A stretch of DNA of 64,000 nt from Chloroflexota bacterium (lineage in GTDB: Bacteria; Chloroflexota; Anaerolineae; Anaerolineales; Villigracilaceae): positions 1-64,000 of the forward strand of contig JAAENC010000435.1 in NCBI GenBank assembly GCA_024224815.1, in the 5' to 3' direction. The first letter of the stretch is position 1. Each line of letters opens with the position of its first letter. The notes under the pieces are model-generated. The model searched no databases, was not told the DNA's origin, and was given only the letters and a program-made list of their open reading frames with translations. Made by a program: the position numbers and the translations under genes. Below are positions 1 to 8,837 of the stretch, piece by piece.

Positions 1-936
1 CGGGGAAATATCGATCTCAGCGCCATCCAAAAACACATTCTTCTCAGAAGATGGATTATCAAAATTCTCAGCACATTTCGGGTCAGGCGTGGTGCGCTCT
101 TCCGCGGTCAGGACAACGTCATTGCCATCGCCGCCCATATAGCTGATACGCAACTGCACATCACAGAAACCGTCAATAATTGCACCTTCTGGTGCATTTG
201 CAAAGGTTCCATTAACATGATTTGCACCGCTTACAGAAATGATCTCAAACTCTTGTCCGGGTTCGGGGTGGAAACCGTAAACAGTGAAAATGCCAAGTTG
301 ACCGTCCAGATCTACAGCGCGGCCCTGCATACGAGCATAATGGCCAAGGCCTAGCGCACTTGGGTCTGTAGGGGTTTCGCCACCCAACCCAAATCGTATA
401 GGTGTTTCTGCTTTATAAAGGATGATACGATCCGCTTCGAGAAAGGATGGATTAAATAGTATGCCACCACCACCAGGATCAATAAAGGTTTTTGCTTTAA
501 TATATGAATTATAAACTTCGATGCCTGAGTTAACCGAATCGAGCGTTTCAAATTCCAGGCGGGCGTCACGAATGGTGAGATTTGCGTTATTGCGCAGTAT
601 CAAACTGCCCAAAGGAATCACCTCTGGGCTATTCGGGTCTATTATAGCTCTTTGCCCATCCAGCCGAGCATTCTGCCCGGGGCCAGGCAGGCTCCCGTTA
701 TTATTCCAATTTGAAGGATCAAGATAATTTTCATTGATGCTCAGAAAACGAAATACTGTTGCAGGGTCAGCATCATCATCATTTTTGTCTTCACCATCAT
801 CATCAGAAGATGGACATTCAACAGGTTGACCGGCTGAATCTGTACAGCCTTGCGCAAGCACTTCACTGGCAAAAAAACCTGCACTGAGCATAACCGTGAT
901 TATCAATACAAATAATATCGTGGTTCGTAATTTCAT
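1..936 (-). CDS. Secreted beta-strand-rich surface protein, C-terminus beyond the window
   Basis: I translated this strand from the ATG at 936 to the window edge without meeting a stop, giving 312 codons. An AAAGGAG ribosome site precedes the ATG. The product opens with a typical signal peptide (about residues 1-29, hydrophobic core TILFVLIITVMLSAGFF, then LAQGC), so it is exported. An Asp-rich acidic tract follows (about 45-57). The rest is rich in N, G, T and D, with short hydrophobic strands. It includes GGDGNDVVLT, a motif I know from autotransporter-type beta-helix repeat proteins. This suggests a surface or extracellular beta-solenoid; function unknown. It is divergent from the LuxR gene at 1073 and carries a palindromic operator candidate 63 bp upstream, the same sequence found before the exported protein at 3720-5915. 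Confidence 0.75.
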   Translation of the reverse strand, partial: MKLRTTILFVLIITVMLSAGFFASEVLAQGCTDSAGQPVECPSSDDDGEDKNDDDADPATVFRFLSINENYLDPSNWNNNGSLPGPGQNARLDGQRAIIDPNSPEVIPLGSLILRNNANLTIRDARLEFETLDSVNSGIEVYNSYIKAKTFIDPGGGGILFNPSFLEADRIILYKAETPIRFGLGGETPTDPSALGLGHYARMQGRAVDLDGQLGIFTVYGFHPEPGQEFEIISVSGANHVNGTFANAPEGAIIDGFCDVQLRISYMGGDGNDVVLTAEERTTPDPKCAENFDNPSSEKNVFLDGAEIDISP

Positions 937-998
937 AAAAATCTCCTTTTCATTTGAAAACACATATATACATTCTCCCAGAAATAAATTTAAAAAGG

Positions 999-1014
999 GT
1001 AGGGTTAACCCTAC
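999..1014. promoter_or_regulatory. Perfect 16-bp palindrome, candidate operator in a divergent promoter region
   Basis: GTAGGGTTAACCCTAC reads identically on both strands. It lies between the exported-protein gene (ATG at 936) and the LuxR gene (ATG at 1073). On the minus strand a TATATA-like -10 box lies near 965-970, which puts the palindrome near -50, a usual activator position. The identical 16-mer recurs at 5967-5982 upstream of the other exported protein. Binding by the adjacent LuxR protein is inference. Confidence 0.6.
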
Positions 1015-1072
1015 TCTTTTGCGTTAAACTTAGTAGGTCTAATTACTCTAGTTACTGATAAACTAAAGCCAA

Positions 1073-3520
1073 ATGAAAAAGACCAATATCCCAGCACAAC
1101 AAATTAATCTGATCGGGCGTGAAAAAGACGCGCGGGCTTTGCGCGCTTTGCTGGTAAGAGACGAAACCTCCCTGCTCACGATCACCGGACTGGGCGGCAT
1201 TGGCAAAACATCTCTAGCAACGCAAGTAGCCGGGTCTCTACAAAAAGAATTCCCCGATGGCATCTATTTCATCAATCTCGTTCCCCTCACAAATAGCGAA
1301 AATATCTCAACCGAAATCGCCCATACCCTCCACATCCAGTCAGAATCAAAAACAAGCGTTCTCGAAAGCTTAGAAACAGCCCTGCTAAAGAAAAAGATAC
1401 TGCTCATCCTCGACAATTTCGAACATATTATGGATGGCGCATCACAAGTGAACGAACTCCTTCAAGCCCTGCCACAACTAAAGATCATCATTACCAGCCG
1501 CGAAGCCTTATTGCTGCGTGCCGAGCAGGTTTATCCCCTTGCGCCGCTCACTACAGATCACGCAATCAAATTATTCGCCCAGCGCGCTCGGTCGGTTAAC
1601 CCAAACTTCTCTCTCTCAAAAGAAGAAAGTAAAGCAGTCGCAGAATTATGTGAAAGATTGGATGGATTGCCCTTGGCCGTTGAACTGGCCGCTCTGCGCA
1701 CCCGTTTATTCACCCCGCAAACACTCCTCGACCGCCTCAAACCTGACCTTGAGCCTGCTTCCCGTATGTTAGACCTCTTCTCAACCCGAAGAAGGGACCT
1801 GCCAGAACGCCAGCAATCACTGCGCAAAATGATCGCCTGGAGCTACGGATTACTCGAAAAAAATGAACAACACACCCTACGATGGGCATCAGTTTTCCCC
1901 ACCAGCTTTACAACCCAAACCCTCGCCAAACTAATGAGCATCCCTGAAGCCCAGGCCATAGAATTTCTCATCTCATTAGCCGATAAAAACCTGCTCAAAT
2001 CATCTCTCGAAAACAGTGACGATACACGCTTCTCAATGCTCGAATCCATCCGTGAATTTGCCTGGGACGAGATCCGTGCAAAAGATGAATTAGCAGAGAT
2101 CAAAAAAGCCTACCTTGGCTTTTATAAAGCTTGGGCACAAGAAGCAGAAGAAGGTCTGCGGGGCGCCGAACAAGTCAACTGGCTCATACAATTTGACTTG
2201 GAATATCCCAACCTGACCCTTGCGTTAGAGATCGGTTTTACCGCTCCTGTTAATTCCGAGCTATGGATAAAAGGTTGCCATATCCTCGCCCATATCGAAC
2301 AATACTGGATCATCCGCTCTTATTTTAACGAGATGATCCAATATTCAAACCGCGCTTTGGCACAAATAGAAGAAAATGACTTTAGCGACAAAGATTTTCT
2401 AACCGCCAAAGCCAATATCTATAGTTTGGTCGGCACCTGTAGCTGGGTACGCTCCAACGTCGAAGCGGCGCTGGAAAAACACCAACAAAGTCTCGCTCTC
2501 TACAAAGAACTGGGTATAGAGAAGAAAGTCGCATTTGCACTAAATAACATCGCCGTAAACCTCGAAAGTACAGGCAAAGCTGCCCAAGCGATAAAATCCT
2601 TTCAGCAAAGTCTGGCATTATTTGAGCAGCAAAATGATCTCTGGGGGCAAACACAAGTATCTTTCAACATGAGCAACCACTATATGCTCGTTTCGCAAGA
2701 AGAGGAAAAAGCACTCTTTTTTGCAAAGCAAGCATTTGAATGTGCAGAAAAGATCAACGCACCATTCTTTCTGGCCGCATCAAGTTATAGTATGGCTGAG
2801 ATCTTTTTCAAAAAAGGGGCCGAGCAGGAAGCAGAAAAAAATATTCAACGGGCGGTAAAATTCTCGCGTGAATATCAGTTTGCCCAACTACTGGGGTGGA
2901 GTCTGGAAGCGCTGATCCGGCATGAAATATCAAAAGGAAATATCAGCCTCGCCTCCAAATATGTGCGCGAGGGGCTTTCTCTTACACACGGGTTACAACA
3001 AACAGTAATCTTTATCAGATATTTCCAGCTTTCTGCTCGTTTGATGTATGCAACAGAAAAATACGCCAAAGCAGCTCAACTCATCGGCGCGATGGATGCA
3101 TTAAAGGAAGCGCTGGATAACACATATAATATCCCCGACTGGCCGGGCTATGATGATGCAATTTTAAGCATACGCGCCAGACTGGGGAAAAAAGCCTACG
3201 ATGAGAAAAGAGCGATAGGGGAAAAGCAAACACAGGCCGAGATAATAGCATTTATTTTGGATAAATGCCTCCCGAAAGACAATCAGAAGACCGAGTCGAA
3301 CCCGACCTTGGGCTTGCTGACCGCACGAGAAAAAAATGTTCTGCTTTTATTAGCTGAGGGCAAAAGCAACGCCCAAATAGCAGATGCGTTAACCGTCGTC
3401 GTAAAAACAGCCGAAAAACACGTCGGCAACGTCCTCAGCAAGTTGCAAGTTCAAAACCGTACCGAAGCCGCTGCCTGGGCCATTGAGCATGGGGTGGTCA
3501 AGCCCGATATCGAAAAATAG
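1073..3520 (+). CDS. NB-ARC/TPR transcriptional regulator with LuxR-type C-terminal HTH
   Basis: An 815-residue signal-transducing ATPase regulator (STAND class). The N-terminal NB-ARC ATPase has a P-loop GLGGIGKT at 39-46 and a Walker B LLILDN at about 110-115, followed by a TSRE sensor segment. The middle (about 340-740) is helical, TPR-like repeats. The last 70 residues are a LuxR/FixJ DNA-binding domain (LTAREKNVLLLLAEGKSN, then the recognition helix region VKTAEKHVGNVLSKL). The family usually senses an inducer through the helical repeats and activates transcription once ATP-loaded. No strong ribosome site precedes the ATG. It lies between two exported-protein genes that share a 16-bp palindrome upstream, so it is the obvious candidate to control them. 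The inducer is unknown. Confidence 0.85.
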   Translation: MKKTNIPAQQINLIGREKDARALRALLVRDETSLLTITGLGGIGKTSLATQVAGSLQKEFPDGIYFINLVPLTNSENISTEIAHTLHIQSESKTSVLESLETALLKKKILLILDNFEHIMDGASQVNELLQALPQLKIIITSREALLLRAEQVYPLAPLTTDHAIKLFAQRARSVNPNFSLSKEESKAVAELCERLDGLPLAVELAALRTRLFTPQTLLDRLKPDLEPASRMLDLFSTRRRDLPERQQSLRKMIAWSYGLLEKNEQHTLRWASVFPTSFTTQTLAKLMSIPEAQAIEFLISLADKNLLKSSLENSDDTRFSMLESIREFAWDEIRAKDELAEIKKAYLGFYKAWAQEAEEGLRGAEQVNWLIQFDLEYPNLTLALEIGFTAPVNSELWIKGCHILAHIEQYWIIRSYFNEMIQYSNRALAQIEENDFSDKDFLTAKANIYSLVGTCSWVRSNVEAALEKHQQSLALYKELGIEKKVAFALNNIAVNLESTGKAAQAIKSFQQSLALFEQQNDLWGQTQVSFNMSNHYMLVSQEEEKALFFAKQAFECAEKINAPFFLAASSYSMAEIFFKKGAEQEAEKNIQRAVKFSREYQFAQLLGWSLEALIRHEISKGNISLASKYVREGLSLTHGLQQTVIFIRYFQLSARLMYATEKYAKAAQLIGAMDALKEALDNTYNIPDWPGYDDAILSIRARLGKKAYDEKRAIGEKQTQAEIIAFILDKCLPKDNQKTESNPTLGLLTAREKNVLLLLAEGKSNAQIADALTVVVKTAEKHVGNVLSKLQVQNRTEAAAWAIEHGVVKPDIEK

Positions 3521-3540
3521 AGGGAAGTTTATAAATTAAA

Positions 3541-3669
3541 GTGATGTAATGAATCTGCGAGGAGCATGTACTTGCGACGTGGCAGTCCTATTTCCTAAAA
3601 ACGAGATTGCTTCGGCAATAAAACAGCCTCGCAAAATCATCATCACTTATTGCATTACCATTACCAAAT
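3541..3669. repeat. Intergenic palindromic repeat, family A
   Basis: About 129 bp with an imperfect inverted structure: CTGCGAGG near the left end pairs with CCTCGCA near the right end. A close copy in the same orientation lies at 53033-53162, including the internal text GGAGCAT, CTTGCGAC and GGCAGTC. Related shorter or diverged copies lie at 41398, 44645, 49520, 50662 and 59056. It looks like a non-coding MITE-like or REP-like element. Confidence 0.7.
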
Positions 3670-3676
3670 AAAGATA

Positions 3677-3699
3677 AGCCCCGTCATTTTGACGGGGCT
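3677..3699 (-). terminator. Hairpin between convergent genes
   Basis: Perfect 9-bp stem AGCCCCGTC/GACGGGGCT with a 5-nt loop, 20 bp past the stop of the minus-strand gene at 3720. The tail is only moderately T-rich on that strand. It could also serve the LuxR gene arriving from the other side. Confidence 0.6.
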
Positions 3700-3719
3700 G
3701 TAAAGATTAGAAGGAAAAA

Positions 3720-5915
3720 TTATCCACCAGTGGGGTCAGGCGTTTCTGTTGGGCGCGGGGGCGGTTGTTGGGTTGGCTGTGGGGATGATGCATCATCATC
3801 GTCGTCTTTATTGTCGGAATCCTTTTTGGATGGTTCATTATTATTCTGATTGCCATATTCAGTAGGCTTACAAAGCCATTCTCCGGTATCATCTTGCGTG
3901 CATAAAATACCGACGCCCGCAGTTTCACCATCGAAGGTACAGAAGAGACTGCCATCATTTTGCGGAACGCAGCTAAGGCCGCCATTTTCCCAAGTACCCG
4001 AACATTCAACTTCAGAACCGTCAGATGCGATGGGGTTACAGGCAACTTCTCCTGTCTCGGGGTCAGAATCGATTAGTAGATCAATATTGACGGCTTCTTT
4101 TTTCCCGCCATAATAAGTAGATTGAAAGCAGCCGGTTCGGTTTTCATGATCGAATGTGGCAACCAGTCCTGTGGGTTGGTTGCTCCCATCCGGTTGGGAC
4201 CAGGCGAGGACGATGGGCAGTGGCAAGTTCGGGTCCACGTTCGGATCGTTCTGTATCAATCGGTCGATTCCGTCCCAATCCGGGAATATCTGCATATTGG
4301 AAGAAGTATCATCATCCGCCTGACAAGTGGTCATTGGCTCAGGGATATCAACGAGGCTGGGTTCACAGGTGAATTTTGTCCCACCGTAATAGCTAGATGC
4401 AAAGCAGCCATCGGGGTTTGCGTCTGCATCTGTAAAGAGGAAGAGTTCTGCATCGCGCGTTTCGGCGGGCACACTTAATAGAATTTGGATCCAATCTTTG
4501 TGCCCATCACCGGTAGCGCCAAGGCCCGAGGCCAAAGAACTTAGATCGCTCCAGCCTTGGTGGCTTTTATCACCTCTGGGAGCAAAACAACCTGTGCCGG
4601 CACTAGGGTTGAGAAAAACGATAAAATCTTCTGCGTTGAATTCGCCATCCAGATTTGGGTCACCCTCTAACCCAGCACCATAGTTAAGGTCAAAGAAAGA
4701 ATCTATTATATGTTCTGGATCTACCCAAAAGATACTGATATCCAGTTCGGGAACGACACTGCCTTCAACTTCACAGGCCGGGAGACGAACCAGCGGTGCT
4801 TCTACTTTCTCTTCACAGACGACCTTGGAAGTACCATCAGATTGTGGGATAGCATAGCAAACTTTTGGTGTGTGGTCTTCCGATTTTTCCAGAAGTAAAG
4901 TTGGGGCGTTTTCTGTGGGGCCATTGCCAACAGGGGTGTAACAATTTTCATGTATGCCGCCTCCTAATGAGCGGAACGACTCGAAGGTATCTAGTTCCGT
5001 TTGGACGTTCTTAGGGGAGGCGAGCAAGGTATCCAACCCGGTGCCTACAGGGTTACTTTCCGGGTCGCAAATATCCATTGTCACAAAATCTTCGGTGACA
5101 CTGATCTCACAAGAGATGATATCGGTTGAGTTTTCGGGGAAGAAACAATCAAAACCGTCATCTGTGGGCGAGACGAGAATATCTATTGCTTTTTCGGGGT
5201 CGGGTTCTGCATCTCCTTTGCCACCGTAATACCCCTCAGCAAGACAGCCTGTTTGGCTTTCCATGCCCCAAAGAATGACATCTTCTATCACAACGGTCCC
5301 GTCGTCAGCGTTTCTCTGGACTGCTACATTTAGAACGATGTCATCCATTTCTTGGATTTCGATCTCGTTACCGGCAAAATTACCCCAATTCAAAATTAAA
5401 CGGTCTCTACGCGATACAGAAACATCCTGTTCACAAGTTTGGAATTCGGGAATATCACAGATCGTTTCGCTCCCGTTCGTAAAGCATCCTTCCAAAGGTG
5501 CAGCAGCTTCATCAGGCATAGGAGTAGAGATATGGTCATCATCGTCGTCATCTACAATGATCGGACCGGAGCTAAAGCCACCATTTCCGAAGGATATTGC
5601 CGCCCAGATCAAAGCCAACACCAATAATCCGCCAACTACGAAGACAATCATCTCCTTATTCTTTAGTTGATCCATGCTCATAGCACTAGCATTTTGATCA
5701 TCGTGATTCTTAAGAATCATCTCTTTATTTCTGAGATGGTCAATATCTGTTGTCTCGGGTTCTTGATTATGATGATTCGTAGTGATCATCTCCTTATTCT
5801 TCAACTGATCCAGCCTCGCTGTTCCAGGTTCCTGCTCACCAAGCAAAATATGTTCGCGGCCCTCTTGCGAAGGGCGTGGGGTATCTTTTTTAGGGGTGGT
5901 ATTTTTTCTTTTCAT
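3720..5915 (-). CDS. Membrane-anchored Asp/Pro-rich surface protein with GCFxxxYYGG repeats
   Basis: 731 residues, no family recognised. An AAAGGAG site lies 7 nt before the ATG. Residues 1-34 are charged; residues 35-90 hold two 23-residue repeats and a partial third, each with the core LxxLxNKEMI. One transmembrane helix follows (91-108), then a DDDDDD tract and about 600 residues of acidic sequence, probably outside the cell. That part contains a recurring motif GC(F/L)xxxYYGG(K/T), three full copies plus one partial, and many spaced cysteines, suggesting small disulfide-bonded modules. The tail is Asp-rich, then Pro/Thr-rich, ending PTETPDPTGG. With a 90-residue cytoplasmic N-terminus and no cleavable signal, it would be a type II-like single-pass protein. 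It shares an upstream palindrome with the gene at 1-936. Function unknown. Confidence 0.75.
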   Translation of the reverse strand: MKRKNTTPKKDTPRPSQEGREHILLGEQEPGTARLDQLKNKEMITTNHHNQEPETTDIDHLRNKEMILKNHDDQNASAMSMDQLKNKEMIVFVVGGLLVLALIWAAISFGNGGFSSGPIIVDDDDDDHISTPMPDEAAAPLEGCFTNGSETICDIPEFQTCEQDVSVSRRDRLILNWGNFAGNEIEIQEMDDIVLNVAVQRNADDGTVVIEDVILWGMESQTGCLAEGYYGGKGDAEPDPEKAIDILVSPTDDGFDCFFPENSTDIISCEISVTEDFVTMDICDPESNPVGTGLDTLLASPKNVQTELDTFESFRSLGGGIHENCYTPVGNGPTENAPTLLLEKSEDHTPKVCYAIPQSDGTSKVVCEEKVEAPLVRLPACEVEGSVVPELDISIFWVDPEHIIDSFFDLNYGAGLEGDPNLDGEFNAEDFIVFLNPSAGTGCFAPRGDKSHQGWSDLSSLASGLGATGDGHKDWIQILLSVPAETRDAELFLFTDADANPDGCFASSYYGGTKFTCEPSLVDIPEPMTTCQADDDTSSNMQIFPDWDGIDRLIQNDPNVDPNLPLPIVLAWSQPDGSNQPTGLVATFDHENRTGCFQSTYYGGKKEAVNIDLLIDSDPETGEVACNPIASDGSEVECSGTWENGGLSCVPQNDGSLFCTFDGETAGVGILCTQDDTGEWLCKPTEYGNQNNNEPSKKDSDNKDDDDDASSPQPTQQPPPRPTETPDPTGG
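5646..5813. repeat. 69-bp tandem coding repeats
   Basis: Within the surface-protein gene the segment ATCATCTC(C/T)TTATT recurs at 5647, 5716 and 5785, exactly 69 bp apart, encoding the 23-residue repeat LxxLxNKEMI next to the membrane helix. The exact 69-bp period points to recent duplication. Confidence 0.7.
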
Positions 5916-5966
5916 AATAAGCTCCTTTGATTAGCATTATTATGTCTAAGCCTTTCATGATTGTCA

Positions 5967-5982
5967 GTAGGGTTAACCCTAC
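5967..5982. promoter_or_regulatory. Second copy of the 16-bp palindrome
   Basis: GTAGGGTTAACCCTAC again, 52 bp upstream of the ATG at 5915 and about 35 bp upstream of a CATAAT-like -10 on the minus strand. The arrangement matches the copy at 999-1014. A partial direct repeat, CCCTACCTTTT, follows at about 5991-6001. Confidence 0.6.
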
Positions 5983-6015
5983 CTTTTTCCCCCTACCTTT
6001 TATTCCCAGTGAACA

Positions 6016-6044
6016 AATTAATCTCCGTTTAACGGAGATTAATT
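6016..6044 (-). terminator. Perfect 12-bp hairpin after the release-factor gene
   Basis: AATTAATCTCCG/CGGAGATTAATT with a 5-nt loop, 26 bp beyond the stop of the gene ending at 6070. No long T tract follows on the minus strand, so it may be a weak terminator or an mRNA-stabilising hairpin. Confidence 0.5.
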
Positions 6045-6069
6045 ATCACAAACGAAGAAAACAAAGAAC

Positions 6070-6468
6070 TTATTCTTCTCTATTTACCTTCCCCCGCAAC
6101 TTTTTTACATTCCCTCTACGTTTTTTTGCATCTACTCGTTTTTGGATGGATGCACGCGTCGGCTTGGTTTTACGCCTTTTCTTTGGCGGGGTGGATGCCT
6201 GCCCCAACATTTTCTCGAGACGCGCTACAGCATCGGCTTGATTCCGTTCCCGCGTGCGGAAACGGGAGGCTTCGATAATCAGAATCCCATCTTCTGTCAT
6301 CTTTCTCCCCGCCAAACGAATCAAACGCTCCCGCACGGCATTGGAGAGACGAGCGACATCTACATCAAAACGCAGCCGAACAGCCGTGCTGACTTTATTC
6401 ACATTCTGCCCGCCGGGGCCAGATGCACGGAAATATTCAAAGGAGAGGGATTCTGGGGGGATATTCAT
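6070..6468 (-). CDS. arfB: ArfB/YaeJ-type peptidyl-tRNA hydrolase (ribosome rescue)
   Basis: A 132-residue class I release-factor-like protein with the catalytic GGQ in GPGGQNVNKVSTAV near the N-terminus, no codon-recognition domain, and a strongly basic C-terminal tail (KKRRKTKPTR, KKRRGNVKK). In ArfB this tail enters the empty mRNA channel of stalled ribosomes, and GGQ hydrolyses the peptidyl-tRNA. Length and layout fit the family. I chose the ATG at 6468; a GTG two codons upstream (6474) is also open. It stands alone between two hairpin regions. Confidence 0.88.
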   Translation of the reverse strand: MNIPPESLSFEYFRASGPGGQNVNKVSTAVRLRFDVDVARLSNAVRERLIRLAGRKMTEDGILIIEASRFRTRERNQADAVARLEKMLGQASTPPKKRRKTKPTRASIQKRVDAKKRRGNVKKLRGKVNREE

Positions 6469-6523
6469 AATCACGAATTATAAATCACGAATGTGGCGAA
6501 TAAAACGAATAGCACAAATGCAA

Positions 6524-6612
6524 AAACTGCATTGCACGCGTCAGCGTGCGTTGCAGTTTGGGTTATTCAAAAGAACCGATGTGCAACGCATCCGCTGGAT
6601 GCAATGCACATC
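6524..6612. repeat. Two related tandem hairpins
   Basis: Hairpin one is 6524-6559 and hairpin two 6578-6612. Each has 16-nt arms pairing at about 14 positions, and both carry variants of a TGCA-AACGCA-type core. They sit between the release-factor gene and the ABC-F gene, and TCTCCTTTTTGCTTTT follows, so plus-strand termination is possible. More likely they are a short palindromic repeat pair. Confidence 0.5.
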
Positions 6613-6661
6613 TCCTTTTTGCTTTTAGAATCTGCCTAATCCGATAGATCTGTGGATAAAA

Positions 6662-8662
6662 CTACTCCGCCAACTCTTCCCACTCGATCAGCATCGCGTC
6701 CATTTCATCTTGAACTTGGGTATATTCTTCGCCTAATTTTCTAATTTCACCCGCATCTTCAGGGGGATTTTCCAGTTCTTTGCCCAATTCGGCTAAACGG
6801 GATTCTAGGGCGGCCACTTTATTTTCCACTTCCTGTAAACGTGCCAGACGCCGACGTTTTTCTTTTTGCGCGGGGTCACGCCGAGATGTTCTTTTAGAAC
6901 CGGATATTCCTTTAGCGCTAGCAAGTTCGAGCGCGGCGCGTTCCGCTTCCTTCTCCCGTTCTTTACGCATTTGAGAATAAGTCCCCTTGAAAACGGAGAG
7001 ATTCGTCGCATCCGGAAAAATTTCCCAAATCTGCGTTGCGAGCGCATCAATCAAATAACGATCATGTGTGATGAGTAAAATCGTGCCTTTATAAGCATCC
7101 AAAACCTGCTGCATAATTTCTTGCGCGGGGATATCGAGATGGTTGGTCGGCTCATCGAGCAGGAGCAGATTTGTATCTTGGAGCGAAAGTTTGGCGAGCG
7201 CCAAACGCCCGCGCTCACCACCCGAAAGCGTGAGCACTTTTTTGAAAACATCATCGCCGGAAAAGAGAAATTTACCGAGATATTCACGGATACTGCCCGG
7301 CAGCATGGGCGAAACGGATTCGATCTCTTCCATGAGGGTATTTTCTTCGTCCATACCCTCGTGCGCCTGTGAAAAATAGCCAATTTCGAGCGATGCACCC
7401 AAATTGACTTTCCCCGCAAAGGGCAGAATTTCTTTCAAAAGGGTTTTAATAAAGGTGGTTTTTCCTGCGCCATTAGGCCCGATTAATGCAGCGCACTCAC
7501 GCCGATGTAATTCAAGATCGGGCGAGCTGAAGAGCGCTTTATCGTAGCCAATTTTAAGTTCTTTGCTCCGAATAACCATTTCACCAGAGCGTTTTTCGGC
7601 GCGCAATTGCAAATGGAGTTGCGGCGGGCGGTGGTCTGGCAAACGCAAAGAGCGCACGCGCCGCTCGGCTTCGTCGGGGCTAAGGTCGCTGGTCGCCACA
7701 TGAATATCTTGGCTGACCACGCTCCATTTTCGGTTTAAAACCGCGTCCATGCCCACTTGTTCGATGGCCTGAATAATACGGCTCAAACGGCGCAATTTTC
7801 CCCGCGCCTGTGAAACACGCTGCCCTTCGATATGTTTTTTGATATATTCGGCTTCTTTGAGCAGCTTTTCCTTCTCCGCCTTAAAAACCTTCTGTCGCCG
7901 CTCCCAACGCTCCGCGCGCTGCCCCACATAATGGCTGTAATTGCCCCTATAAGTCTCCACGCCCGCCGCCGTCATTTCCAAAATACCGTTTGCGGCGTGG
8001 TCAAGAAAATAGCGATCATGCGAAACAATCAGCACCGCGCCATCCCATTTACTGAGATAACTTTCGAGCCACTCAACGGCGGCAATATCAAGGTGGTTGG
8101 TCGGTTCATCGAGTAAAAGCAAATCAGGTTCAGAAAGTAGCAGTTTTGCGAGATAAGCCCGTGTACGCTGTCCGCCAGAAAGATGAGCGATGGGCATTTT
8201 AAATTCAGAATCGGCAAATCCTAAACCGGATAAAACCTGTCGCATGCGCGTCTCGTAGGTATAGCCCCCACGAAGCTCAAATTCTGCCTGGATTTGCCCG
8301 TAACGCTCCAAAATTTGGCTTGATTCCGTTAAATCAGCCATCTGCTCGGCGAGAAGATTAATCTCGTTTTCCATCTTCCTTAAATCAGCAAATACCGCTA
8401 AACACTCATCCCAAACTGTGCTATCAGACTGAAAATCCTTCGCCTGCGGCAAATAGCCAATTCGCAACTTCTTCGCCTTCGTCACTCGCCCCTCAGATGG
8501 CGTATCTTTCCCAATCAAAATCCGTAATAATGTCGTCTTCCCGACCCCATTCGGACCCACAATCGCCATCCGTGAGCCATGCTCAATAGTGAAATTCAGC
8601 CCGCTGAAAATATCAACGTGCCCGAAGGATTTGGTGAGGTTGGAGGAGATAATTAAAGACAT
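6662..8662 (-). CDS. ABC-F family ATPase (translation factor, Uup/YdiF-like)
   Basis: 666 residues with two ABC ATPase domains and no membrane segments. Domain 1 has Walker A GPNGVGKTT at about 35-43, signature LSGGQRTRAYLAKLL and Walker B LLLLDEPTNHLD. Domain 2 has GPNGAGKTT, signature LSGGERGRLALAKLSL and a second LLLLDEPTNHLD. A charged linker between the domains and a C-terminal coiled coil (about 590-666) match the Uup/YdiF branch. ABC-F proteins bind the ribosomal E site and relieve stalled elongation or antibiotic inhibition. Which role applies here cannot be told from sequence; nothing nearby suggests a drug-resistance cassette. It starts at ATG 8662 without a clear ribosome site. Confidence 0.9.
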   Translation of the reverse strand: MSLIISSNLTKSFGHVDIFSGLNFTIEHGSRMAIVGPNGVGKTTLLRILIGKDTPSEGRVTKAKKLRIGYLPQAKDFQSDSTVWDECLAVFADLRKMENEINLLAEQMADLTESSQILERYGQIQAEFELRGGYTYETRMRQVLSGLGFADSEFKMPIAHLSGGQRTRAYLAKLLLSEPDLLLLDEPTNHLDIAAVEWLESYLSKWDGAVLIVSHDRYFLDHAANGILEMTAAGVETYRGNYSHYVGQRAERWERRQKVFKAEKEKLLKEAEYIKKHIEGQRVSQARGKLRRLSRIIQAIEQVGMDAVLNRKWSVVSQDIHVATSDLSPDEAERRVRSLRLPDHRPPQLHLQLRAEKRSGEMVIRSKELKIGYDKALFSSPDLELHRRECAALIGPNGAGKTTFIKTLLKEILPFAGKVNLGASLEIGYFSQAHEGMDEENTLMEEIESVSPMLPGSIREYLGKFLFSGDDVFKKVLTLSGGERGRLALAKLSLQDTNLLLLDEPTNHLDIPAQEIMQQVLDAYKGTILLITHDRYLIDALATQIWEIFPDATNLSVFKGTYSQMRKEREKEAERAALELASAKGISGSKRTSRRDPAQKEKRRRLARLQEVENKVAALESRLAELGKELENPPEDAGEIRKLGEEYTQVQDEMDAMLIEWEELAE

Positions 8663-8768
8663 AAATAAGTAGAGAAAAGAGTAATTGAATTTATAGCCGC
8701 CCTATTATAGTTGAATACTGCAAGGTTTGAAGGTCGAAAGTTAAGTCAAGATAAATTCATTATCAAAC

Positions 8769-8796
8769 TTGTTTAACTATTCGTTTTTTGTATACT
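8769..8796 (+). promoter_or_regulatory. Sigma70-type promoter before the deaminase-like gene
   Basis: TTGTTT (8769-8774) and TATACT (8791-8796), spaced 16 bp, 42 bp before the ATG at 8838, which has an AGGGAG ribosome site. This supports 8838 as the true gene start. Confidence 0.5.
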
Positions 8797-8837
8797 GTAT
8801 AAGATATGACCTTATTTACATAACATAGGGAGCTGAT

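Noticed and set aside
999..1014. Telomere-like TTAGGG/CCCTAA sequence
   Set aside because: It is a single palindrome near a promoter, not a tandem array; an operator explains it better.
3541..3669. CRISPR array
   Set aside because: The repeats are single palindromic units far apart, with no regular spacers and no cas genes in the window.
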